Notes: generated from the sequence alone by a model not told the origin. Shown: positions 7,201 through 14,840, counted from the stretch's first letter. The stretch is 17,590 nt of DNA from DATKWF01 sp035529715 (GCA_035529715.1 DATKWF010000108.1:1-17590), one strand, 5' to 3'. Program-made: numbers and translations.

Positions 7201-8160
7201 TTGAGTATCGGGGAAATATGGGATTTAATTATCCTGTCACCAATGATAAATGTTCTGATCATGGTGACCGGGTATTTATTTAACAACTTCGGACTGGCTA
7301 TTATTGCCCTGACTGTTGTTGTCCGGGTGGCGACACTGCCGCTTACCTTAAAGCAGCTTAAGGCTACTAAAGCCATGCAGGACCTTCAACCCAGGCTTGT
7401 TGAGCTGCAGAAGAAGCACGGTAAAGATAAGGCTAAGCTGGCTCAGGAGCAGATGAAAATGTATAAGGAGTCCGGGGTAAGTCCGGCTGGTTGCATGATT
7501 CCGATGTTAATTCAGATGCCTATCTGGATAGCTCTCTTCCAGTCAATTATACGGGTTTTAGCGGTAGTCCCTGAAGACTTCCTGAGCTTATCAAAGTACC
7601 TCTACTCCGCATGGCCGGCGGTGTTTTCCCTGGTGCCTTTGGGAAGCCGGTTCCTGTGGTTGGACTTGGCCATACCGGATAGATTCCTCTTATTACCAAT
7701 CCTGGTTGGCGGCACAATGTGGTTGCAGCAGAAAATGGTAATGCCTCGGGCTGCTGACCCCAGGCAGCAGGCGCAGAGCCAGATGATGCTCTGGTTTATG
7801 CCGCTGATGTTTGCCTTCCTTACCATGCAGTTCCCCAGCGGTCTGGCTCTTTACTGGGTGGTTTCAAATATTATCAGTATTATTGTGCAATATCGCATTA
7901 CCGGCTGGGGAGGTCTGGTTTCGGCGACGGCGAAGAAGCCGGAGGGTAAGGACAAGAGGTATTTGGAGCGTATTGCCCAGGTGGAGGAAAAACCTGTAAA
8001 ATATTCTGACGTTGGGGCTGATGTTGGTGCCGATATCGGCGCAGATATCGTCGAGTCGGGTGGGAAGGAAGGTGGAGCTGGTGGTGACTATCTGTCAAGG
8101 CTCAAAATGCTCAGGCGTATGCCGCAGAGAGGTAAGAGTAACCGACCGAAGAAAAGGTAA
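7201..8160 (+). CDS. yidC: Membrane protein insertase YidC/Oxa1 family
   Basis: YidC inserts and folds membrane proteins, alone or with SecYEG. The 319 residues match the five-helix Oxa1 core. FGLAIIALTVVVRVATLPLTL contains the hydrophilic-groove arginine, Arg42. A charged cytoplasmic hairpin (about 50-95) precedes GCMIPMLIQMPIWIALFQSI, then two further helices and SGLALYWVVSNIISIIVQY near 222-240. There is no large periplasmic P1 domain, and no lipoprotein signal as in Bacillus SpoIIIJ. The C-terminal 80 residues are hydrophilic and very basic at the end, suggesting ribosome contact, with an unusual VGADVGADIGADI repeat. TTG at 7201 has GAGG seven to eight bases upstream; no better start is seen. 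Confidence 0.94.
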   Translation: MSIGEIWDLIILSPMINVLIMVTGYLFNNFGLAIIALTVVVRVATLPLTLKQLKATKAMQDLQPRLVELQKKHGKDKAKLAQEQMKMYKESGVSPAGCMIPMLIQMPIWIALFQSIIRVLAVVPEDFLSLSKYLYSAWPAVFSLVPLGSRFLWLDLAIPDRFLLLPILVGGTMWLQQKMVMPRAADPRQQAQSQMMLWFMPLMFAFLTMQFPSGLALYWVVSNIISIIVQYRITGWGGLVSATAKKPEGKDKRYLERIAQVEEKPVKYSDVGADVGADIGADIVESGGKEGGAGGDYLSRLKMLRRMPQRGKSNRPKKR

Positions 8161-8179
8161 TTATTGGAGCTAGCTAGCT

Positions 8180-8686
8180 ATGGAAGAGTTCGAAAATAAG
8201 GATGATATAACAGTGGTAGCCAGTAGTGTTCTGGAGACCCTTCTTGAGTTGATGGGAGTACCAGCTTCCGTGGCGCCTTCAACCACGCTTCTCGTGGAGG
8301 GTGAGGAAGGAACCGCTGACTCTATTAACCTTGAGGTAACCGGCGAAGACCTGGGTATTCTGATTGGACGGCGTGGGCTGACCCTTTCCTGCCTTCAGTA
8401 TATTGTCAGGCTCATTGTTGGTCATCAGACGCAGACCTGGCTGCCGATGACCATTGACGTGGAAGGCTATAAGCGGCGTCGCTATGACGTATTGCAGGCT
8501 TTGGCATGGCGGATAGCCGACCAGGTAAAAACCAGGAAAGTGCCATTTGCTCTGGAACCCATGCTGGCTTATGAGAGGCGTGTTATCCACCTTACTTTGG
8601 CTGACCACCCCGATGTTACCACTCAGAGTAGCGGAGAGGGTGAAGCGCGCAAGGTGGTTATTTTACCCAGAGAGCAATTAACCTGA
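8180..8686 (+). CDS. jag: RNA-binding protein KhpB/Jag (KH and R3H domains)
   Basis: A 168-residue cytoplasmic RNA-binding protein, known in Gram-positives as Jag, KhpB or EloR and linked to cell elongation and small-RNA binding. A KH domain (about 50-115) carries GILIGRRG as its GxxG loop and continues LTLSCLQYIVRLIV. An R3H domain follows, with MLAYERRVIHLTLADHPDVTTQSSGEGE at about 130-157 holding the Arg-xxx-His core. The N-terminal Jag_N domain found in many homologues is absent; only about 35 residues precede the KH domain. ATG at 8180 has GGAG nine to ten bases upstream. It follows yidC by 19 bases in the usual order, and its stop abuts the ileS leader promoter. Confidence 0.92.
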   Translation: MEEFENKDDITVVASSVLETLLELMGVPASVAPSTTLLVEGEEGTADSINLEVTGEDLGILIGRRGLTLSCLQYIVRLIVGHQTQTWLPMTIDVEGYKRRRYDVLQALAWRIADQVKTRKVPFALEPMLAYERRVIHLTLADHPDVTTQSSGEGEARKVVILPREQLT

Positions 8687-8715
8687 TTGACTTATTTTTC
8701 CTGAGTGTGTTAACC
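8687..8715 (+). promoter_or_regulatory. Probable promoter of the ileS T-box transcript
   Basis: TTGACT (8687-8692) starts immediately after the jag stop codon. It is followed 17 bases later by TTAACC (8710-8715), which has TG upstream. The -35 is near consensus and the -10 weak. Position just before the riboswitch supports the call. Confidence 0.45.
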
Positions 8716-8721
8716 TTAAAC

Positions 8722-8990
8722 AGGAAAGGCAGTGACGGAGACGAGTAGGGGAGATAGCGGTCATTCAGCGAGTCTGGTAGGGTGGAAGCAGACGTGGTCG
8801 GCTCTCCGAATATCCCTCCTGAGCCGCCAACCGAACGGTCATTATAGGCTTAATAGGCTTGGCCGGTAGCGTCAACCGTTATTTGTGGCGAGGGCATGTG
8901 GCATGCCTTGAAGGAGTGCCCCGGTAAATTGGGGAACTAGGGTGGTACCGCGGGTTTGATAATTCCCGTCCCTAAGGGACGGGTTTTTTT
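8722..8990 (+). promoter_or_regulatory. T-box riboswitch (tRNA-Ile) controlling ileS
   Basis: The 14-base T-box AGGGTGGTACCGCG lies at 8939-8952. Its UGGU (8943-8946) would pair with an NCCA end bearing discriminator A, as in tRNA-Ile. Stem I shows the loop-E pair AGTA (8744-8747) and GAA (8808-8810) flanking a helix GGGGAG (8748-8753) with CTCTCC (8802-8807). The specifier is most likely ATC (8812-8814), one base after the GAA. The leader ends in a perfect terminator, CCCGTCCC (8965-8972) with GGGACGGG (8976-8983) and seven T residues. Uncharged tRNA-Ile should favour the antiterminator and raise ileS expression. This accounts for the gene-free stretch between jag and ileS. Confidence 0.93.
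8965..8990 (+). terminator. Regulated terminator of the ileS T-box
   Basis: An 8-bp GC-rich stem (CCCGTCCC and GGGACGGG) closes a TAA loop and is followed by seven T. It lies 12 bases after the T-box element, which is expected to open it when uncharged tRNA binds. Confidence 0.93.
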
Positions 8991-9011
8991 GTAGGGAAAG
9001 GGTGTTTGTTT

Positions 9012-12000
9012 ATGTTCCGACAGGTAAGCAGTAAGATTCATCTGCCAGAGCTTGAGGAAAGGATACTTGGCTGGTGGCGGGACAACCGCGTATTTGAGCG
9101 GAGCGTGGAAGCCCGTCAGGGTTGTCCCCGTTTCGTCCTTTATGAGGGACCGCCTACGGCTAACGGTAGCCCGGGTATCCATCATGTGCTGGCACGCATC
9201 TTTAAGGACATTATCCCGCGCTATAAGGCAATGAAGGGCTATTATACCCCGCGCATTGCCGGCTGGGATACCCACGGCCTGCCGGTGGAGCTGGAGGTGG
9301 AAAGGGAGCTTGGCTTTTCGGGTAAAGCGCAGATTGAGGAATACGGGATTGATAAGTTCAATGCCCGCTGCCGGGAGAGTGTCTTCAGCTATCTCAAGGA
9401 GTGGGAGGCGATGACGGAGCGCATTGCCTACTGGTGTGACCAGGAGCATCCCTATATCACTATGAATAACGAGTACATTGAGAGCTGCTGGTGGGCGATA
9501 AAGCAGATGTGGGATAAGGGGCTGGTATATAAGGGTTACAAGACTGCCGCTCACTGTCCCCGGTGTGGCACTTCCCTGAGTTCTCATGAGGTGGCTCTGG
9601 GTTACGAGGATGATACTGAAGACCCCTCGGTTTACATAAAGTTTAAGATTGTCCTGTCGTCAGTAGTCGGCTCTGAAGTACGGGAACGACTTTTTAATCG
9701 CTTCAGCTCGTCGGGCAAACCTGCCTATTTCCTGGCGTGGACAACTACACCGTGGACTCTGCCGGGTAATACGGCGCTGGCGGTAGATGCCGACGCTGAG
9801 TACGTGGTGGTGGAGACGGACAAAGAGTATCTGGTTTTTGCCTCAGCCTTGCTGGAGCCGGTAATGCTCGGGGACTACAAGGTAGCAGATGCGTTGAACG
9901 GGGTGGATTTGGCGGGGATACGTTATGAGCCGTTGTATAACCCTCATCAGTACGGCGTGGAGCGCAAGCGTTTTGTGCCCGTCAGGAACTCAAATGGGGA
10001 GCTTACGCAGGTTGACCTCAAGGTACAGAAACCGGCTAAGGATTTGACCTATAAAGTTTTTGCTACCGATTTCGTATCCATGGAAGACGGGACCGGTATT
10101 GTGCACATGGCGCCTGCCTTTGGTGAGGTTGACTTTGAAGCCGGAAAGCAGCAGGGCATGGACTTTGTCCAGCAGGTGGACTTGCAGGGTATGGTGACCG
10201 GGAATTATTCATTTTCCGGTAAGTTTGTCAAGGAGGCTGACCCGCTGGTCACAGCTGACCTTAAGGCAAGAGACCTGCTCTACCGCAGTGAGACGATTCG
10301 TCATACCTATCCTTTCTGCTGGCGCTGTGAGGCGCCTCTTCTCTACTACGTGAAGGAGACCTGGTATATCCGGACTACGGCAGTAAAAGAAAGCCTCATC
10401 TCCGGGAATAATGAGATAAACTGGTACCCGGAGCATATCAAGCACGGTAGGTTCGGGGACTGGCTGGAGAATAACGTGGACTGGGCTTTCTCCCGGGAGA
10501 GGTACTGGGGGACGCCGTTACCCGTTTGGCAGTGTGAGTCCTGTGGTTATTTTGATTGTGTGGGCAGTCTGGCAGAGCTGAAAAACAAAGATGGACTTTC
10601 CGGCTTAAAAGAGCCGTTGGATTTGCATCGTCCCTTTGTTGATGGAATAACCTTTACCTGTCCTGAGTGTGGTGCGGTAATGAGGCGGGTGCCGGAGGTG
10701 ATTGACTGCTGGTTTGATTCTGGAGCTATGACGATAGCCCAGTGGCACTACCCCTTTGAGAATGACACCATGCTTGAGGACGGACGCTTTCCCGCCGACT
10801 ATATTTCGGAGGCGGTTGACCAGACTCGCGGCTGGTTTTACAGCCTGCATGCTATATCCACCCTGCTCTTTGACCGACCCTGTTTCAAGAATGTTATCTG
10901 CCTGGGACATATCCTTGATGTCAAAGGGGAGAAGATGAGCAAGGCTAAGGGGAATGTGATTGAGCCCTGGCAGGTGATTAATAAGTATGGTGTTGATGCT
11001 CTGCGCTGGTATTTCTTCACTTCCTCACCGCCGGGGAATGTGCGCCGTTTTGCGGAAGACATGGTAGCCGAGGTAACCCGCCGCTTTTTGCTGACCTTGT
11101 GGAATGTCTATTCCTTCTTTGTCAACTATGCCAATATTGACAAATTCACTCCCGGCGCTGAAAAAGTCGTGGAACAGTCTGAGCTTGACCGCTGGATTCT
11201 CTCTGAACTCAATCAGCTTATCGCTGATGTTGATGCGGCTCTGGAGACTTATAATCCCACTGAGGCGGGGAGAAAGATAGAAGGCTTTGTTGACGTGCTG
11301 TCCAACTGGTATGTGCGGCGGAGTCGGCGGCGCTTCTGGAAGAGTGAGAATGACGCCGATAAGCTATCGGCATATAGCACCCTTTACCAGTGTCTGGTTA
11401 CGCTTTCCAAGCTGATGGCTCCGTTTACTCCTTTCCTGGCTGAGGAACTTTATCAGAACCTGGTGGGTTCGGTCTTCCCCGATGAGCCGGACAGTGTCCA
11501 TTTGACCGATTTCCCGGTGGCGGATATGACCAGGATTGATAAGCAGCTGGAAGCTGATATCCGTTTGGCGATGAAAATATCCAGTCTGGGTCGGGCGATG
11601 CGCAGCCAGGCCGGCAAAAAGGTGCGCCAGCCTCTGTCTGTCTACTATGTAACGAAAAGTCCTGAGATGGATCGAGCCCTGAAGAGCGAGGCTATCAAGC
11701 AGTCGGTGCTGGATGAATTGAATATAGAGGATATAAAGGCTGCGACAACAGAACAGTTAGCAGCTCTGGCAACAAATCCTGATTATGTAGTTGATAACGT
11801 AGCAGTTGCTTCTGCAGCTCTTTGTACTAAATTAACTCCAGAGCTGGAGGCTGATGGCATAGCACGCGAAATTGTCCGTCGTATTCAAACGAAGCGCCGC
11901 TCGGCGGGATTTGATATTGCCGACCATATTATCACCTACTATCAGGGTGATGATTATATCAGGGAAGTAATGGAAAACAAAACTCTTGCCGACTATATCA

Positions 12001-12116
12001 AGCAGGAAACGCTGTCCGAGCAGCTTGTTGAGAGGGTTCCTGAAGAGGGAGCCTTCACCGAAAGCTACAAATTGGGCGGCTATAAGCTATTACTTGGCGT
12101 GAAAAAGCTGGGTTGA
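9012..12116 (+). CDS. ileS: Isoleucyl-tRNA synthetase, type 2 (IleRS2)
   Basis: Class I synthetase charging tRNA-Ile; 1034 residues from ATG 9012. A TTG at 9006 is possible, but AAGGG at 8999-9002 gives a better nine-base spacing to the ATG. The catalytic signature, usually HxGH, reads PGIHH here (G55-H58, bases 9174-9185), and KMSKS reads KMSKA (641-645, bases 10932-10946). A zinc-knuckle-like CPRCGTSLSSHE (from residue 182) begins the insertion that carries the editing domain, with TTTPWTLPGNTALAV beyond it. WAFSRERYWGTPLPVW and VDQTRGWFYSLH are typical core motifs. The anticodon-binding region follows from about 700 (SNWYVRRSRRRFW). Length and lack of a C-terminal Cys4 zinc finger fit the eukaryote-like IleRS2 group, generally less sensitive to mupirocin. 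Controlled by the upstream T-box. Confidence 0.97.
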   Translation: MFRQVSSKIHLPELEERILGWWRDNRVFERSVEARQGCPRFVLYEGPPTANGSPGIHHVLARIFKDIIPRYKAMKGYYTPRIAGWDTHGLPVELEVERELGFSGKAQIEEYGIDKFNARCRESVFSYLKEWEAMTERIAYWCDQEHPYITMNNEYIESCWWAIKQMWDKGLVYKGYKTAAHCPRCGTSLSSHEVALGYEDDTEDPSVYIKFKIVLSSVVGSEVRERLFNRFSSSGKPAYFLAWTTTPWTLPGNTALAVDADAEYVVVETDKEYLVFASALLEPVMLGDYKVADALNGVDLAGIRYEPLYNPHQYGVERKRFVPVRNSNGELTQVDLKVQKPAKDLTYKVFATDFVSMEDGTGIVHMAPAFGEVDFEAGKQQGMDFVQQVDLQGMVTGNYSFSGKFVKEADPLVTADLKARDLLYRSETIRHTYPFCWRCEAPLLYYVKETWYIRTTAVKESLISGNNEINWYPEHIKHGRFGDWLENNVDWAFSRERYWGTPLPVWQCESCGYFDCVGSLAELKNKDGLSGLKEPLDLHRPFVDGITFTCPECGAVMRRVPEVIDCWFDSGAMTIAQWHYPFENDTMLEDGRFPADYISEAVDQTRGWFYSLHAISTLLFDRPCFKNVICLGHILDVKGEKMSKAKGNVIEPWQVINKYGVDALRWYFFTSSPPGNVRRFAEDMVAEVTRRFLLTLWNVYSFFVNYANIDKFTPGAEKVVEQSELDRWILSELNQLIADVDAALETYNPTEAGRKIEGFVDVLSNWYVRRSRRRFWKSENDADKLSAYSTLYQCLVTLSKLMAPFTPFLAEELYQNLVGSVFPDEPDSVHLTDFPVADMTRIDKQLEADIRLAMKISSLGRAMRSQAGKKVRQPLSVYYVTKSPEMDRALKSEAIKQSVLDELNIEDIKAATTEQLAALATNPDYVVDNVAVASAALCTKLTPELEADGIAREIVRRIQTKRRSAGFDIADHIITYYQGDDYIREVMENKTLADYIKQETLSEQLVERVPEEGAFTESYKLGGYKLLLGVKKLG

Positions 12117-12117
12117 C

Positions 12118-13275
12118 TTAGGCTGGTGGCGGACTTTCAGCAAGTACTGCCTCGGTGGAATTTTGGGTATTTCCTCTCCAGAAGGTTATCTCCAGCGTCT
12201 GTCCGATTTTAGAGCTGTGGATAATTCGTATTAATTCTTCAGCGGTAGCTATTTTTTCACCATCAATGCTGACAATAACATCACCCGCGTCCAGTCCGGC
12301 GTCGGCGGCGGGGCTGGGGGAAGCTAACTGGGTTACCAGGACCCCTTCATTCACCACCAGTTCGTACCTCATTACGGCAAATTCGTCTACGGTGTACAGC
12401 ACTACGCCGAGCCAGGGGCGAACCACATACCCGTTCTTGATTAGTTCCTCAATAATTGGGATGGCTGTCTCCGTGCTTATGGCGTAGCCCATACCCTCAA
12501 CGCCAATGGACGCAACTTTGGCACTGGTTATGCCAATTACCTCTCCCGCCAGATTGACCAGCGGGCCGCCGCTGTTACCCGGATTGATGGCAGCACTGGT
12601 TTCAATAAGGTCAAAAAGGGTTTGCCCCTGGGATACCGGTATTGACACATTCTTACGACTGATTATTCCTTCGGTGGCTCTTATGCCCTGTCCCAGCGCA
12701 TTGCCAATGGCTACCACCCACTCGCCGGTTCTCATCTTGGGGGAGTCGCCTATTTTAAGTGCCGGCAGATTCTGAGCATCAATCTTGAGTATGGCCAGGT
12801 CATTGAGGCCGTCAGTGAACACGGAGTTGATGTCTACCGGCAGGGTTCTGCCATCGTCCAGGGTGACGGTGATGCTTTTGGCGCCCTCAACCACGTGGTT
12901 GTTGGTCACGATGATGCCGTCTTCATCCAGAATCCACCCGGAACCGGCCCCCTGCTGGGTAAACGGCCGATTGAAAAAGTCAGAAGTCATCACTTCGGTG
13001 GTGATGGCGACTACCGAAGGCTTGACCAGGGCAACGACATCGGCAATGTTGGGTAATGTTATAGTAGTCTGGTTTACCGTGGGCGTAGGTGGGGGTGTCC
13101 ACGTAGGGTTGATTGGTGTAGGTGGTGGTGCCGGTGCTGGTGGCGGGGACGGTTCTGGGCTTTGGGAGGGTGCCGGCGAGATATCGACATAGGGCATGGC
13201 ACACCCCGTCGCCAGCGTAAGCGACAGAATAAGGATAAGTGAAATAAACAGATATTTCAGGTTTGTTTTTATCAT
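12118..13275 (-). CDS. HtrA/DegP-family serine protease, lipoprotein with one PDZ domain
   Basis: A secreted, membrane-anchored quality-control protease of 385 residues from ATG 13275. The signal (MIKTNLKYLFISLILIL, then ATGC) places the lipidated Cys at 25. A proline-rich linker of about 45 residues follows, then a trypsin-like domain with the triad His127 (TNNHVVEG), Asp159 (LNDLAILKI) and Ser235 (AINPGNSGGPL). One PDZ domain ends the protein (GVLVTQLASPSPAADAGLDAGD, IDGEKI). The frame is open back to 13314, but that extension overlaps the -10 box and is probably untranslated. The stop is one base from the ileS stop on the other strand. Specific paralogue (DegP, DegQ or HtrA type) cannot be fixed. 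It likely degrades misfolded exported proteins. Confidence 0.93.
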   Translation of the reverse strand: MIKTNLKYLFISLILILSLTLATGCAMPYVDISPAPSQSPEPSPPPAPAPPPTPINPTWTPPPTPTVNQTTITLPNIADVVALVKPSVVAITTEVMTSDFFNRPFTQQGAGSGWILDEDGIIVTNNHVVEGAKSITVTLDDGRTLPVDINSVFTDGLNDLAILKIDAQNLPALKIGDSPKMRTGEWVVAIGNALGQGIRATEGIISRKNVSIPVSQGQTLFDLIETSAAINPGNSGGPLVNLAGEVIGITSAKVASIGVEGMGYAISTETAIPIIEELIKNGYVVRPWLGVVLYTVDEFAVMRYELVVNEGVLVTQLASPSPAADAGLDAGDVIVSIDGEKIATAEELIRIIHSSKIGQTLEITFWRGNTQNSTEAVLAESPPPA

Positions 13276-13285
13276 GGCTATATTT

Positions 13286-13314
13286 ATTATAGCACGTGAG
13301 TAAAGCCAAAACAA
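13286..13314 (-). promoter_or_regulatory. Promoter of the htrA-like gene
   Basis: On the minus strand TTGTTT (13314-13309) and TATAAT (13291-13286) are 17 bases apart, and TGC before TATAAT gives an extended -10. Only ten bases separate the -10 box from ATG 13275, so the transcript would have a leader of a few bases at most. The -35 box lies in the terminator tract of trpB2. Confidence 0.7.
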
Positions 13315-13346
13315 AAATAAGGGGCCAGGTAAAGACCCAGCCCCTT
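13309..13346 (-). terminator. Intrinsic terminator after trpB2
   Basis: On the minus strand AAGGGGC (13346-13340) pairs with GCCCCTT (13325-13319), with further inner GG/CC pairing, and is followed by ATTTTTGTTTT. It begins 15 bases after the trpB2 stop codon. Confidence 0.85.
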
Positions 13347-13360
13347 ACTTTGCTGTTTAT

Positions 13361-14734
13361 TTATGCCGAAGGTACTTCGGGCAGGTGAGACAGCGCTTCC
13401 TTAACCTTGTCTGCAGGATACTCATAGTCCTTGAGTCTGCCCGAGAGGTACTCGTCATAGGCAGCTAGGTCAAAGTGCCCGTGTCCGCTGTGCGCCAGCA
13501 GGATGGTTTTTGACTTACCGGTCTCCTTGCACTTAAGGGCTTCATCAATGGTCACCCTGATGGCGTGGTTAGTCTCTGGAGCACCGATAATGCCCTCGGT
13601 GCGGGCAAAGGTAATGCCAGCTTCAAAGGTAGCGACTTGATGTTCAGCCTTGGCCTCGACGAAACCTAGCTTGTACAGGTGACAGATGATGGGTGACATA
13701 CCGTGATAGCGAAGACCGCCGGCATGGACTGGTGGTGGTATGAAGCCATGACCCAGGGTGTACATCTTGACTATGGGGGCGAGTCCGGCTATGTCGCCAA
13801 AGTCCCAGGCGTAGGGCCCCTTGGTCAGGGTGGGACAGGCTTGAGGCTCAACGCAGATAATGCGCATGTCCGGTTTCTTCCCGCTGAGCTTGTCCCTTAT
13901 CCAGGGCAGGAACTGTCCGGCGAAGTTTGAGCCGCCACCAACGCAGCCGACGATAATGTCAGGATAGGCGTCGGCCATCTCCATTTGTTTTCTTGTTTCC
14001 TCACCAATAATGGTCTGGTGGAGCAAAACATGATTGACGACACTGCCTATGGCGTACTTGGTGTCGTCATGTTTGAAGGCATCTTCACAGGCTTCACTGA
14101 TGGCAAGTCCCAGGCTTCCAGGGTGCTCAGGATTTTCAGCTAGAAAACGCTGACCCACCTCGGTATCCGGACTGGGACTGGGTACTACCTGAGCCCCCCA
14201 GGTCTCCATCAGGATGCGACGATACGGCTTCTGGTGGTAGCTTACGTTGACCATGTAGACCTTGCATTCCAGACCGAAGAACGCACAGCCCAGAGCTAGG
14301 GCACTACCCCACTGCCCGGCGCCGGTCTCAGTGGCCAGGCGCTTGACCCCCTCCTTCTTGGCATAATAGGCTTGAGCAATGGCAGTGTTAGGCTTGTGAC
14401 TACCCGCCTGGCTGGTTCCTTCGTATTTGTAAAAAATCTTGGCTGGCGTATCCAGAGCTTTCTCCAGCCGATATGCCCGGTGCAAAACTGTTGGTCGGTA
14501 GGTGCGGTAAGCAGCTTGCACCTCTTCCGGAATTTCAATGTAGCGTTCTGTGCTGAACTCCTGCTTGTTAACAGCATCAGAGAAAAGGGGAGGGGGTAAA
14601 GGCCCTTCCCTGGGCAGGGGTTCCTTGGTACCAGGGTGTACTAGGGGTGGTAGTGGCTCGGGTAAATCAGGCAGGACATTATACCAGTGAGTTGGCATGT
14701 CCTTTTGGTCAAGAAAATACATTGTTCTCTCCAT
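13361..14734 (-). CDS. trpB2: Tryptophan synthase beta chain, TrpB2 type
   Basis: A PLP enzyme (fold type II) of 457 residues, matching the long TrpB2 branch that condenses indole with serine to give tryptophan. It has the TrpB2-type N-terminal segment of about 75 residues (THWYNVLPDLPEPLPP). KYEGTSQAGSHKPN contains the PLP lysine Lys114, TETGAGQWG (136-143) holds the catalytic Glu137, and GCVGGGSN (263-269) binds the PLP phosphate. The C-terminal LAHSGHGHFDLAAYDEYLSG is also TrpB2-like. No trpA or other trp gene is adjacent. TrpB2 is often an extra copy working without TrpA, perhaps scavenging free indole; that role here is inference. ATG 14734 follows AGGAGG at five to seven bases. A tryptophan T-box precedes it. 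Confidence 0.93.
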   Translation of the reverse strand: MERTMYFLDQKDMPTHWYNVLPDLPEPLPPLVHPGTKEPLPREGPLPPPLFSDAVNKQEFSTERYIEIPEEVQAAYRTYRPTVLHRAYRLEKALDTPAKIFYKYEGTSQAGSHKPNTAIAQAYYAKKEGVKRLATETGAGQWGSALALGCAFFGLECKVYMVNVSYHQKPYRRILMETWGAQVVPSPSPDTEVGQRFLAENPEHPGSLGLAISEACEDAFKHDDTKYAIGSVVNHVLLHQTIIGEETRKQMEMADAYPDIIVGCVGGGSNFAGQFLPWIRDKLSGKKPDMRIICVEPQACPTLTKGPYAWDFGDIAGLAPIVKMYTLGHGFIPPPVHAGGLRYHGMSPIICHLYKLGFVEAKAEHQVATFEAGITFARTEGIIGAPETNHAIRVTIDEALKCKETGKSKTILLAHSGHGHFDLAAYDEYLSGRLKDYEYPADKVKEALSHLPEVPSA

Positions 14735-14840
14735 TTTGTCCTCCTTTTAAATTTTGTATTTTTTGTTCAATAGTTGGGTTTCCTCTTTGGCCCTGGCTGG
14801 GCCACTTCCATGACATCGTTGACATATTATTGCCCCTCAA
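14709..14840 (-). other. Possible leader ORF between the T-box and trpB2, containing two Trp codons
   Basis: Downstream of the T-box terminator is a strong AGGAGG (14857-14852), followed by an open frame from TTG 14840 (43 codons) or ATG 14825 (38 codons) to TGA 14709. It contains Trp-Lys-Trp near its start and overlaps the trpB2 start by 26 bases in another frame. The spacing from AGGAGG to TTG is 11 bases, longer than ideal. I recognise no homologous protein. It might be a leader peptide coupled to trpB2, or chance. It is the only feature I see between the T-box and the gene. Confidence 0.25.

Noticed and set aside
8937..9587. Long open frame (216 codons) on the minus strand opposite the ileS leader and start
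   Set aside because: It crosses the T-box terminator and lies wholly opposite clear ileS coding sequence; its translation shows no recognisable domain. Treated as a shadow.
12785..13192. Plus-strand open frame of 135 codons opposite the htrA-like gene
   Set aside because: Composition (Gly-rich end opposite the proline-rich linker) is what the antisense of htrA would give; no start signal seen.
14709..14825. Resemblance of the short ORF before trpB2 (MSWKWP start) to the N-terminus of HflK-type proteins
   Set aside because: Only a few residues of low-complexity similarity, with no membrane segment or band-7 domain after it; judged chance.
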